Of a stretch of 64,000 nucleotides of DNA, positions 1 through 8,487 are shown one piece after another. How positions within the stretch are numbered: the first letter of the stretch is position 1; the number at the start of each line of letters is the position of its first letter. The position numbers and the translations under genes are program-made. The notes under the pieces are model-generated. The model worked only from the letters and a program-made list of their open reading frames with translations. It did no database searches and was not told where the DNA came from. Source of the DNA: Telmatobacter sp. DSM 110680 (GTDB lineage Bacteria; Acidobacteriota; Terriglobia; Terriglobales; Acidobacteriaceae); NCBI RefSeq assembly GCF_039994875.1, contig NZ_CP121196.1, forward strand, positions 124,001 to 188,000, given 5' to 3'.

Positions 1-333
1 AAGAAGGCTGGTGCCGAGGTTCGTTCGGGCGACGGCGGAATCAGGTTTCAACTGGACCGCGGTCTTGAGGTGTGCCTCTGCCTTGGCGTCCTGCGAGAGG
101 GATGCGTATACAAGTCCGAGAAGCTCGTGGATCTCAAAGCTTTTTGGCGCGTAGGGAAGCAACCGCTCCAACTGTTCCGCTGCCGCCGCATACCGTCCGC
201 CATCATAGTCGGATACAGCGGATTGATATTCGCGATCGAGTTTCTGCTTCTCCGAGTCCTGGGCGGAAAGCAGGATGGCACACGTCAACAGAGTCCCGAG
301 CAGCACCGACTGGTATCGAGACCTGTTGCTCAC
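1..333 (-). CDS. Secreted TPR-repeat protein, 3' end outside the window
   Basis: The first 111 codons of a minus-strand gene are visible; the rest lies beyond the window edge. Translation starts at a GTG (333-331) preceded by a GGAGG six bases upstream, and no ATG start gives the same reading frame. The N-terminus is a signal peptide: a basic n-region (NRSRYQ), a hydrophobic core (VLLGTLLTCAILLSA), then QDSEKQK. From about residue 45 two TPR-like helix pairs follow, with typical spacing (YDGGRYAAAAEQLERLLPY, later HLKTAVQLKPDSA). TPR proteins are protein-protein interaction scaffolds; the specific partner is unknown. It lies downstream of the TonB receptor but behind a terminator (382-421), so it is probably transcribed separately. 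Confidence 0.75.
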   Translation of the reverse strand, partial: MSNRSRYQSVLLGTLLTCAILLSAQDSEKQKLDREYQSAVSDYDGGRYAAAAEQLERLLPYAPKSFEIHELLGLVYASLSQDAKAEAHLKTAVQLKPDSAVARTNLGTSLL

Positions 334-381
334 TGTCTGCCTCCGCGATTTCGCCGTGAGCATTTTGTCATGAATAAGAAA

Positions 382-421
382 GCCCCGGGGAGACACCCTG
401 TTGGGCGTGCCTCCCCGGGGC
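382..421 (-). terminator. Rho-independent terminator of the TonB receptor gene
   Basis: An 11-bp perfect stem (382-392 against 411-421, GCCCCGGGGAG with its complement) is followed on the minus strand by a pyrimidine-rich CTTTCTTATT run. It lies 15 bases after the stop codon of the minus-strand receptor gene and before the start of the next TPR gene. Confidence 0.75.
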
Positions 422-435
422 GATTTCATTCTAGC

Positions 436-3400
436 CTAGTAGTACAACTTCATCGCAAACTGGATCTGTCTCGGATCGTTGGGTGCATTGCGCGTCGATC
501 CGATGGCACCGAAGTTATCGGTGTTAGTGAAGTCGGTCGAGCCGCCGATCGACACCACGCCGTTGCCGCCGAATCCAGGCGCGTTAAAGTTCGGGTGGTT
601 AAGGATATTGAAGAACTCTGCTCGGAACTCTCCCGAGAAGCGTTCGCTAAACTGGAATTTCTTGAACGTTGAGAAGTCGAAATTGTGGAATCCCGGCGTA
701 ACTGTCTGGCCGGGCTTATCGCCCAAAATTGCAGCCCCGGTCAACGGTAGGCATCCAGGCGCAAGGCTTGGGCTAGCTCCCAACGGGCATGCCTGCTGGA
801 AAGCTGCCGGATTACCGAACCAATACGGAAGGTTCGTCCCGTTTGTGTCGATCCTGGTCTTGATGCCAAGTTTCTGGCTCTGGCCAGCAACCTTCACGGC
901 GTTGCAGCCGGTTCCGGCGGTCACACCGGTTGGGCAACCGATGTTAAGTGGCTGGCCGCCTTGAAGCACCACAATCCAGTTAACAGCCCACCCTCCTAGA
1001 ACTACGTTGGCGACTCCTCCCGTGTTCATGTATCGCCTGTTTTTACCGAACGGGAGCTCGTACCCGCCGCTGAAGTGCAGCACTTGCCGGATATCGAAGT
1101 CGGCCAAAGCGTAGTCGAACTTTGGTCCAAGGCCCGGTACGTCAGGAGCTCGATATCCACCCTGACTGCCGCCATTCAAGAGGTCACCCGCATCCGAAAG
1201 CGTCTTGGAGTAGGTATACGCGAGAAGGAAGGTGAGCCCATTCGCGTACTGCTCTTCGACCTTGGCCTGCAAACCGTTGTATCGGCTTTGGCCTACCGTT
1301 GTGTGATAGCTGGAGCCGCGCCCGAAATCCGGGAAGGGGATTTCGTTGTTAGGGTATGGATCCGACAGGGAATGGTTCAGCGGCCAGAGTTGGCTGACAT
1401 TGTTGGTGCCGACGCCTGTTTGCAGGTTCTGGCCATCGGTAAACACGTAGGAGGCCTGAGCTGACAAAGTGCGCGTCAACGAGTATTGGAAGGTGAGGTT
1501 CGCGCTATAGGTGCGTGGTGTCTGGTAATCGAACTGCAGACCTTGTAAGCCCAAACCGTTGGCTTGTACAGCTGTGGGAGTGAGAGGAATGCAGCTGAAA
1601 CCGGACTCAAATGTCGCAGTCCCTCCCGGGCCGCCCGTCGGGCACCCCGCGAAAGGTGTATTGATGCTTACCGGGTTGACAGCACTGTCTGTACCTTGAG
1701 GAACGAAATCGAAGTTGTAAACGAAAGGATAGTTCTCGCCGATATTCGGTCCATACCCTTGGTTCTCAAAGGAGTTGTAGAACATACCGAACCCGCCACG
1801 TGTCACCAACTTCGGTGTGACCTCGTATGCGAATCCGACACGTGGCGCAAAATTAGTCTTCTGCGTCTGTACTAGCCCCTGACCGTATTTGTTGGTGCTT
1901 ACAAGTGAGATACCATCCTTGGCCAACAGGTCGGTAAAGCTCGTGGACAGGGCCCGATTGTCCTTGCCTGATGCTGGGATTAGATACTCCGGCTTGTTGT
2001 CGGGGGCGCCGCTCGGGACGAAGTTGGCCTGTCCGCCATTCTGTTCGTTGATCGGGCCGAAGAAGTCCCAACGCAGACCAAGGTTGAGAGTCAGCTTTGA
2101 ATTGACCTTCCAGTCGTCCTGGAAGTACGAGGCGAAGTACATCTTCTCATCGTAGGTCTTGTTGATATTCGATGCATATACCTGGTCAGAGCCGCCCGAA
2201 TAGTCAATCCCATTTGGAACCGTCGCGGCTTCCGGTTGAAGCAAGAACTGCGCGATACCGTTTGTACCATTCTTGCCCACAACATCGGTAAAGGAGCCGT
2301 TGTAGTCGAATTGACCGCGCGACCACGCCGGCTGAAGCGTGGAGAACTTCACATGCTGATATTCGATGCCCGTCTTGAAGTTGTGCTTCCCGTAAACCTT
2401 TGTGAAATCATCCGTGACCTGGAGCGTCTGGCTGACTTCGTCCGAAGGCAGGAAGTTATTGCTTCCCAGTGTTGCCAGACCGCCAAAACCGAAGGCCGGG
2501 AGGCCACCATTCTCGGATACTTGTGGAATGCCCTGAATGCCGTATTTCGCCGGAATTCCCATCTCCGAGCCCACTGGTCCGAACCGCGTGGTGTGAAGGT
2601 GGTTAAAACCTCCGCGCACCTGGTTGACAGTGCTTGGACTGAACACGTGGGTCCAAGCTGCAACGGCCTGATCGGATTTTGCAGTCTGGATGCCTTGCTG
2701 GAAACTGCCGCCGTCGGCTATGCCCCCGAAAGGACCCGGAATGTATTGCGGATCATCGGAGTAACTGAAGCGGAAGAAAATCTGTTCTTTTTCGGTGGGG
2801 TTGAAATCGAACCGGGTGTCGAAGGTGTTCTCGTGCTCGTAGAGCTTCGGGCTCGATGCAAAGTTGTTATTCGGGCTCGAGTTGGTCGGATTTGGATATA
2901 GGTTCAAAAGCGCGACGGCATTTGGATCGATGCGGCCCGCAGGAAGATTATTCAAACCGCAGGCGGCTGCAGTGAATGTGACGGTCGACGCCGGGCAACT
3001 TCCGAAGGGATCGCGCACATATCCGGTAGCTGTCGCTGCGAGACCAGAAACCGGGTCAAGTTGGCCTTGGGTCACACGCCTCGTCGTAGCAGGATCCATC
3101 ACTGTGCCCTTGGGTACGGTCCGACCAAGGTTGTCAGTCTCTGTACCGCTGTTCGCAGCGAGGATCGCGGTCAGATCGGTGTAGTTGGTGGAGCGCTCCG
3201 TTGCGGTGGGGACTGTCGCACTACCGGAGGTGTTGCCTTGAACGCGACGCTTTCCTTCATAGTCACCGAAGAAGAACATCTTGTTCTTGATGATCGGGCC
3301 GCCGACGGAGGCACCGAATTGATTGAGGCGCAATGCTCCCTTGAAGGGACTGGTGGTGTTCTTTTCGAACCAGTCGACCGCATCGAGCTTGTCGTTGCGG

Positions 3401-4215
3401 AAGAATTCCCATGCCGCACCATGCAGACTATTCGTGCCCGACTTGATCGTGGCGTTCAGCACCGCTCCGGCAGACCGGCCGAGTTCCGCACTGAAGTCCG
3501 CAGTCTGAACTTTGAATTCCTGAATCGCATCCACTGGGGGAAGAATGATGAAGTTGGTTCCATTGAGGAAGTCGACGGCATTTGAGTTGTTGTCGATACC
3601 GTCAAGCAGATAGTTGTTTTGTGCCGGGCGAAGGCCGTTGGCCGAGAAAGCTCCAGATGCCGCATTACCACGCGTATCGGCTTGCGGCGTCTGCATTCCG
3701 GCGCCCAACTGGGCAAGGAAGGTAAAGTTGCGCCCGTTGAGGGGCAGTGCATTCACTTCCTGCGCGCCAATCACCTGGCCGACAGAAGCCTCTTCAGTCT
3801 GCAGCAGCGGAGGGGCCGTGTTGACTTCAACGGTTTCCGTGGCCGCACCCAGCTTGAGCGAGACATTGACCTGCAGCGTCTGAGCCACATCGACGTGCAC
3901 GTTCTTCTGGGTCGTCTTCGAGAAACCTTGCGCCGTGACCGTGATGGTGTAGTTTCCCTGTTTGACAGGCGAGAAGGTGTACCCTCCCGTGGCGTTTGAT
4001 TTGGTTTCAATCGTGATGCCTTGATCGGTATTGATCAGGGTCACGTTTGCGTTAGGTACCGCCGCACCGGTGGAGTCCAGGACGGTTCCTGTGATTGCTC
4101 CTTCGTCTACCTGGCCGAATGCCGATCGGCCTTGGAGAAGAAGGAGGCAAAAGCACGTGAGAGCTATTTGAATTGACACTCTCTGCCAGTTGGGGATCAT
4201 GCGCTTATGGCCCAT
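436..4215 (-). CDS. Oar-like TonB-dependent receptor with carboxypeptidase-regulatory domain
   Basis: Predicted outer-membrane TonB-dependent transporter of about 1259 residues, a size typical of the very large acidobacterial receptors. The start at 4215 (MGHKRM) is chosen because GGAGG lies eight bases upstream; an in-frame extension to 4287 has no such site. Residues about 10-35 form a signal peptide ending SAFG/QVDEG. Residues about 36-120 are a carboxypeptidase-regulatory-like beta-sandwich (GAITGTVLDSTGAAVPNA, then GGYTFSPVKQGNY). A plug domain follows (LPLNGRNFT, NNYLLDGIDNN, VDAIQEFKVQT). The rest is a beta-barrel whose C-terminus ends in aromatic residues (MKLYY), the usual outer-membrane assembly signal. 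The substrate cannot be told from sequence; related proteins are generally annotated as Oar-like or oligosaccharide receptors. Divergent from the CRTAC1/TPR run at 4645. Confidence 0.92.
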   Translation of the reverse strand: MGHKRMIPNWQRVSIQIALTCFCLLLLQGRSAFGQVDEGAITGTVLDSTGAAVPNANVTLINTDQGITIETKSNATGGYTFSPVKQGNYTITVTAQGFSKTTQKNVHVDVAQTLQVNVSLKLGAATETVEVNTAPPLLQTEEASVGQVIGAQEVNALPLNGRNFTFLAQLGAGMQTPQADTRGNAASGAFSANGLRPAQNNYLLDGIDNNSNAVDFLNGTNFIILPPVDAIQEFKVQTADFSAELGRSAGAVLNATIKSGTNSLHGAAWEFFRNDKLDAVDWFEKNTTSPFKGALRLNQFGASVGGPIIKNKMFFFGDYEGKRRVQGNTSGSATVPTATERSTNYTDLTAILAANSGTETDNLGRTVPKGTVMDPATTRRVTQGQLDPVSGLAATATGYVRDPFGSCPASTVTFTAAACGLNNLPAGRIDPNAVALLNLYPNPTNSSPNNNFASSPKLYEHENTFDTRFDFNPTEKEQIFFRFSYSDDPQYIPGPFGGIADGGSFQQGIQTAKSDQAVAAWTHVFSPSTVNQVRGGFNHLHTTRFGPVGSEMGIPAKYGIQGIPQVSENGGLPAFGFGGLATLGSNNFLPSDEVSQTLQVTDDFTKVYGKHNFKTGIEYQHVKFSTLQPAWSRGQFDYNGSFTDVVGKNGTNGIAQFLLQPEAATVPNGIDYSGGSDQVYASNINKTYDEKMYFASYFQDDWKVNSKLTLNLGLRWDFFGPINEQNGGQANFVPSGAPDNKPEYLIPASGKDNRALSTSFTDLLAKDGISLVSTNKYGQGLVQTQKTNFAPRVGFAYEVTPKLVTRGGFGMFYNSFENQGYGPNIGENYPFVYNFDFVPQGTDSAVNPVSINTPFAGCPTGGPGGTATFESGFSCIPLTPTAVQANGLGLQGLQFDYQTPRTYSANLTFQYSLTRTLSAQASYVFTDGQNLQTGVGTNNVSQLWPLNHSLSDPYPNNEIPFPDFGRGSSYHTTVGQSRYNGLQAKVEEQYANGLTFLLAYTYSKTLSDAGDLLNGGSQGGYRAPDVPGLGPKFDYALADFDIRQVLHFSGGYELPFGKNRRYMNTGGVANVVLGGWAVNWIVVLQGGQPLNIGCPTGVTAGTGCNAVKVAGQSQKLGIKTRIDTNGTNLPYWFGNPAAFQQACPLGASPSLAPGCLPLTGAAILGDKPGQTVTPGFHNFDFSTFKKFQFSERFSGEFRAEFFNILNHPNFNAPGFGGNGVVSIGGSTDFTNTDNFGAIGSTRNAPNDPRQIQFAMKLYY

Positions 4216-4644
4216 CCGAATATCCTCCGTCTCTTCCCTGTCCAAGTTGCTTCGTGTCGGTTTAGTGGGATTCGAAACTATCCACATCCGATCGTTTTGT
4301 AAACGATTTCAGAGGTGTGCGAGGAAGCCTAGGACATCCGTGCAATCTTTGTCAACCGAAAGTTGTAGACGCCGTTTTCGAGCTTGGTAACCCCCATTAA
4401 CAAAACCAGGATTGAACGCTACATAATTAGATATTGAGAAATATACTCAATGAAATCAGCCATTTATAGGACAGGTCAATTGCGATGAAGAAGCCAGATC
4501 CAAGCCGCCCAATGGAGTTGAAATGGATAACACTTGATTGCGGGAACCGATTTTGACGCGTGAAGCAAGAGCAGCGCCGATGCCCGACACGCCCCTGGCC
4601 GGGTGCTATTATCCCGTCATATTGTCCAAGCTATTGACGGCAGA
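4216..4644. other. Divergent intergenic region, AT-rich
   Basis: No credible gene is seen between the receptor start and the CRTAC1 gene. It is visibly lower in GC than its surroundings around 4400-4470 and contains a 6-bp inverted repeat, ATTGAG (4433-4438) and CTCAAT (4446-4451), with a seven-base spacer. That could be an operator, but nothing proves it. Both flanking genes must be transcribed from here. Confidence 0.4.
4326..4355 (-). promoter_or_regulatory. Possible sigma-70-like promoter for the TonB receptor
   Basis: On the minus strand a perfect TTGACA (4355-4350) is followed after 18 bases by TAGGCT (4331-4326). The -35 match is exact; the -10 match is weak. It lies about 110 bases upstream of the receptor start codon. 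Confidence 0.3.
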
Positions 4645-7600
4645 ATGAAGTCACCTTCCCTCACCGTGAGCCCGCGCTTTTCTCGCCGAAATCTCCTCAA
4701 GAGCATGGGGTGGTCCGCCCCTTTGTTACTCCGTTGGGCACCGCTGTTTGGAGCTTCGCGACTATTGGGTCTCCGGGCGGATCCGACGGATCCGCGAGGG
4801 GAATTTCCCTTTGCAGACCATCGATTGCTTCCGCATTATCCAGTTCAGTCTCCGTTAGAAGATCTGCTGAAACTGGTGGCACCAGGGTCGGACCAGTACG
4901 TTACCGAGAAGTATGCGTTCGAAATTGAATCTGCATTCAGACGATGGAGCGAGACCCTGAAGAACTCGCCGCACGACCACTCGGTGCTTACTGAATGTAC
5001 TGAAGAAGCAATTCAAACTGGGTCGTTTTCCAACGTCAAAGAGACCAAAGTGCGGTCTTCCTTCGGGATTGATGTGGTGAAAAGAAAATTCGACGACACT
5101 CCAGTGACAGGCCGTAAGAACTTGCTGAAGGAGGTCGACGCATGGCTTGGGCCACTGACGAAAGTGGAAACCGCGGAATTTGAAATTTTTGGGATCGAAC
5201 AGATCTCCAGTGCGCCGCTGACGGTTCGTGTCGACGTGCGTTACGACCTTGTTGCGCAGCGGAGTGATGACCGTCGCGAAGAGCGAGTTGGATCGTGGCG
5301 CATGGTTTGGTTGCGCGATGCATCCCAATCGTGGAAGGCGCTGCGATGGGAGGCCGGTGAAGAGACACAGGGCTCAGTGCGCGGACTGGCTTTCGTCGAT
5401 GTGACGACACCTGCCCTCGGCCATGCGGAATCTTACACGAAACAATTGGCGCACGGGGCCGACTACTGGCGCACAGTCCTGGATGGAGCGATCGGCGTAG
5501 ATGTTTACGGCAATAATGGCGTGGCGGCTGGCGATTTCGACAACGACGGTTTCGACGACCTGTATGTTTGCCAGCCTGCAGGACTGCCAAACCGCCTGTA
5601 CAGAAACCGCGGCGATGGCACGTTTGAAGATGTCACGCAAAGAGCCGGCGTGGGCGTACTCGACAATACGGCTTGCGCGCTTTTCGCTGACTTCGATAAC
5701 AAGGGCGTGCAGGATCTTCTTGTAGTTTGCGGGACGGGACCGCTGCTCTTCAGGAATCAGGGCGACGGCACCTTCGCTTTGAAGCGCGATGCGTTCAAAT
5801 TCGCTCGGCAGCCGCAGGGCACCTTCACGCATGCAGCGATTGCCGATTACGACCGGGACGGGCGACTCGATATCTACTTCTGTATGTACATGTATTACCT
5901 GGGCCTTGATCAATATCACTATCCGATTCCCTACTACGACGCGCGCAATGGTCCGCCGAATTGCCTCTTCCACAATGAGGGCAATGGCAATTTCGTGGAG
6001 ACAACAGACGCCGCAGGATTGAATGCTGACAATGACCGCTACAGTTTTGCGTGCGCTTGGGGCGACTCCAACTCGAACGGCCAGCCGGATCTATTCGTTG
6101 CCAATGATTTTGGCAGCTCACAACTCTACCGCAACAATGGAGACGGAACATTCACCGTTGTGTCCTCGCAGGCACACGTTGAAGGCGTAGGCGCCGGCAT
6201 GAGTTGCTGCTGGGCCGATTTCGACAACGACGGACGGCAAGACATTTACGTACCGAGCATGTGGGAGGCTGCGGGGCAACGCGTCTCAGGACAGAAGCAA
6301 TTTCATGAGAGCGCTCCGGAACGCATTCGCGAACTCTATCAGCGGCATGCGCGCGGCAATGCGCTCTACCGCAACAAGGGTGACGGGACATTTGAGAACG
6401 TTGGAAAGCACGCGGCGGTTGAGATGGGGCGATGGTCATGGTCTTCAGATTTCTGGGACATCGATCACGATGGCTACGTCGACCTCTATGTCGCGAACGG
6501 CTACCTTTCGGGGACTGAACGAAACGATCTTGCCAGTTTCTTCTGGCGCCAAGTGGTCGCCAAATCTTCTGAAGACTCAACGCCGGCTCCTGCCTATGAG
6601 CACGGATGGCAAGCGATCAACGAGTTGGTTCGATCCGATAACACCTGGCATGGTTATGCGCGCAACGTGATGCTCGCAAACAATCGCGACGGTACATTCA
6701 CCGAGATTTCCGGACTTGTCGGTTTGGATTTTCTCGATGACAGTCGTGCATTTGCGCTTGCGGATATCGATCACGACGGACGACTCGAAGTGATTCTCAA
6801 AAATCGCAACGCTCCGCAGATTCGCATACTGCACAATGCACTGACAGAGATCGGCGATTCAATCTCGTTCCGGCTGCGCGGATATAAAAGCAACAGCGAT
6901 GCCATAGGAGCGGCGGTCACTGTAGAGACCGGAACGCTGCGCACAACCAAATATCTACAGGCTGGATCGGGATTTCTGTCGCAGCACTCGAAGGAGCTAT
7001 TCTTCGGGGTCGGAAAGCCAGACGGACCGATCCGCGCTACGGTTCGCTGGCCGAACGGAGAGTCACAGCAGTTTGAAGAATTGCCGCTCAACCATTGCAT
7101 CGAAATCATCGAGGGGCAGAGCAAGTTCGGAACACGACTTTTCAGTAAGACGCCAGCAATTTATGAGCGAACTGGGGAAGTGCCTTTAGCTGAATCGTTG
7201 CCCTTGCAGGTGGAAACGTGGTTGATTGAACCGTTGAAAGCTCCGGGATTCGCTTTACCCGATCTCGCCGGGAAGATTCTCGATCTTAATTCTCTGCAAG
7301 GTGGATTGGTCTTGCTGATTTTTTGGGCCACAACGGCTCCGGTAAGCCTTGAACAGCTTGAGCACCTCCGTGAGCATCGGACCACTACCGCAGCCAATCG
7401 CTTCTCGATCGTGGGGTTAAACGTTGACCCCGCGGACGAGAAAGAAAAGGCGCGCGCTTTTGCAACACGAGGACAGTTTTCGTTTCCTATTCTGTTTGCA
7501 GGCGATGAAGTAGCCGGCATTTACAACGTCATTTATCGCCATCTCTTCGACCGACGCAGGAACCTGCCTCTTCCGGCTGCATTCCTGCTGGATCAACAGG

Positions 7601-8487
7601 GAATGATTGTTAAGGCGTATCAAGGGCCGATGAACCTTGAACACTTGCAGTCGGACTTGAACTCCGTGCCCACGAGCACGGCTAGTCGCATGGAAAAGGC
7701 CCTGCCGTTCAAAGGGATTCTCGTTCAGGATGCCTTTCAGCGGAACGACTTTACATATGGCGTCGCAATGTATCAGCATGGCTACCTTGAGCAGGCGGCG
7801 GAGTCATTTCGGCAGGTCCTGCTTACAAAACCGGGTAACGCCGACGCTTATTACAACCTGGGCACACTCAGTCTCAGGAAGAACGATTTCAAACAGGCGC
7901 GACAGTATCTTGAGAAGACGATTGAGTTGAGACCCAATCATCCCGAGTCGTGGAACAATCTTGGAATGATGGCCGCTCAACAAGGACTGCTCGACGAAGC
8001 GATCAGAGATTTTCAGAAGTCGCTTCAACTCAGGCCTGAGTATGCTATTGCGCTGCTGAATCTTGGAAATGTTTACCGCCGTCAGCGTTCGTTTGAGAAT
8101 GCGCAGGAATGTTTAGGCCGCGCACTCCAACTGCAGCCGGAAGATCCGGAAACGAACTACAGCATGGGAATGCTTTACGCGCAACAGAGTGACGTGCCGC
8201 ATGCTAGCCAATTCTTGCTGAAAGCGTTGGAGTTGCGCCCTGGCTATCCCGAAGCGCTCAATAATCTTGGCGTCCTTTATGTGCACACCGAGAAGTACGT
8301 AGAGGCGGAAGACCAATTCAAGACCGCAATCCGAGTGGCTCCAGCTTTTGACCAGTCCTATCTCAATCTCGCGCGACTTTACGCATTACGCAATGAGAAG
8401 GAGCAGGCAAGAAATGTGCTGCTCAATTTGCTGCGCGTACAACCGGAAAACACATCCGCGAAGCAAGCATTGGAATTGCTGCAATGA
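4645..8487 (+). CDS. Tat-exported CRTAC1 / redoxin-like / TPR fusion protein
   Basis: A protein of 1280 residues. The ATG at 4645 is preferred; a GTG at 4603 would only add 14 residues before a twin-arginine signal (FSRRNLLKSMG plus a hydrophobic stretch). Order of parts: an N-terminal region of unknown fold (about 40-270); an FG-GAP propeller (about 280-740) with seven DxDxDG-like motifs, such as GDFDNDGFDD and ADIDHDGRLE; an ASPIC/UnbV domain (about 750-830, AIGAAVTVETG, VRWPNGE); a thioredoxin/AhpC-like domain (about 870-1010); and TPR repeats (about 1030-1280). The redoxin segment reads FWATTAPVS at 893-901, so the usual CxxC cysteines are absent. Export across the membrane is inferred from the signal. 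The stop overlaps the next start (ATGA), giving translational coupling. Biological role unknown. Confidence 0.88.
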   Translation: MKSPSLTVSPRFSRRNLLKSMGWSAPLLLRWAPLFGASRLLGLRADPTDPRGEFPFADHRLLPHYPVQSPLEDLLKLVAPGSDQYVTEKYAFEIESAFRRWSETLKNSPHDHSVLTECTEEAIQTGSFSNVKETKVRSSFGIDVVKRKFDDTPVTGRKNLLKEVDAWLGPLTKVETAEFEIFGIEQISSAPLTVRVDVRYDLVAQRSDDRREERVGSWRMVWLRDASQSWKALRWEAGEETQGSVRGLAFVDVTTPALGHAESYTKQLAHGADYWRTVLDGAIGVDVYGNNGVAAGDFDNDGFDDLYVCQPAGLPNRLYRNRGDGTFEDVTQRAGVGVLDNTACALFADFDNKGVQDLLVVCGTGPLLFRNQGDGTFALKRDAFKFARQPQGTFTHAAIADYDRDGRLDIYFCMYMYYLGLDQYHYPIPYYDARNGPPNCLFHNEGNGNFVETTDAAGLNADNDRYSFACAWGDSNSNGQPDLFVANDFGSSQLYRNNGDGTFTVVSSQAHVEGVGAGMSCCWADFDNDGRQDIYVPSMWEAAGQRVSGQKQFHESAPERIRELYQRHARGNALYRNKGDGTFENVGKHAAVEMGRWSWSSDFWDIDHDGYVDLYVANGYLSGTERNDLASFFWRQVVAKSSEDSTPAPAYEHGWQAINELVRSDNTWHGYARNVMLANNRDGTFTEISGLVGLDFLDDSRAFALADIDHDGRLEVILKNRNAPQIRILHNALTEIGDSISFRLRGYKSNSDAIGAAVTVETGTLRTTKYLQAGSGFLSQHSKELFFGVGKPDGPIRATVRWPNGESQQFEELPLNHCIEIIEGQSKFGTRLFSKTPAIYERTGEVPLAESLPLQVETWLIEPLKAPGFALPDLAGKILDLNSLQGGLVLLIFWATTAPVSLEQLEHLREHRTTTAANRFSIVGLNVDPADEKEKARAFATRGQFSFPILFAGDEVAGIYNVIYRHLFDRRRNLPLPAAFLLDQQGMIVKAYQGPMNLEHLQSDLNSVPTSTASRMEKALPFKGILVQDAFQRNDFTYGVAMYQHGYLEQAAESFRQVLLTKPGNADAYYNLGTLSLRKNDFKQARQYLEKTIELRPNHPESWNNLGMMAAQQGLLDEAIRDFQKSLQLRPEYAIALLNLGNVYRRQRSFENAQECLGRALQLQPEDPETNYSMGMLYAQQSDVPHASQFLLKALELRPGYPEALNNLGVLYVHTEKYVEAEDQFKTAIRVAPAFDQSYLNLARLYALRNEKEQARNVLLNLLRVQPENTSAKQALELLQ

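Noticed and set aside
70-672. 200-codon plus-strand open frame over the receptor 3' end and the TPR gene
   Set aside because: It crosses a terminator hairpin and two well-supported minus-strand genes.
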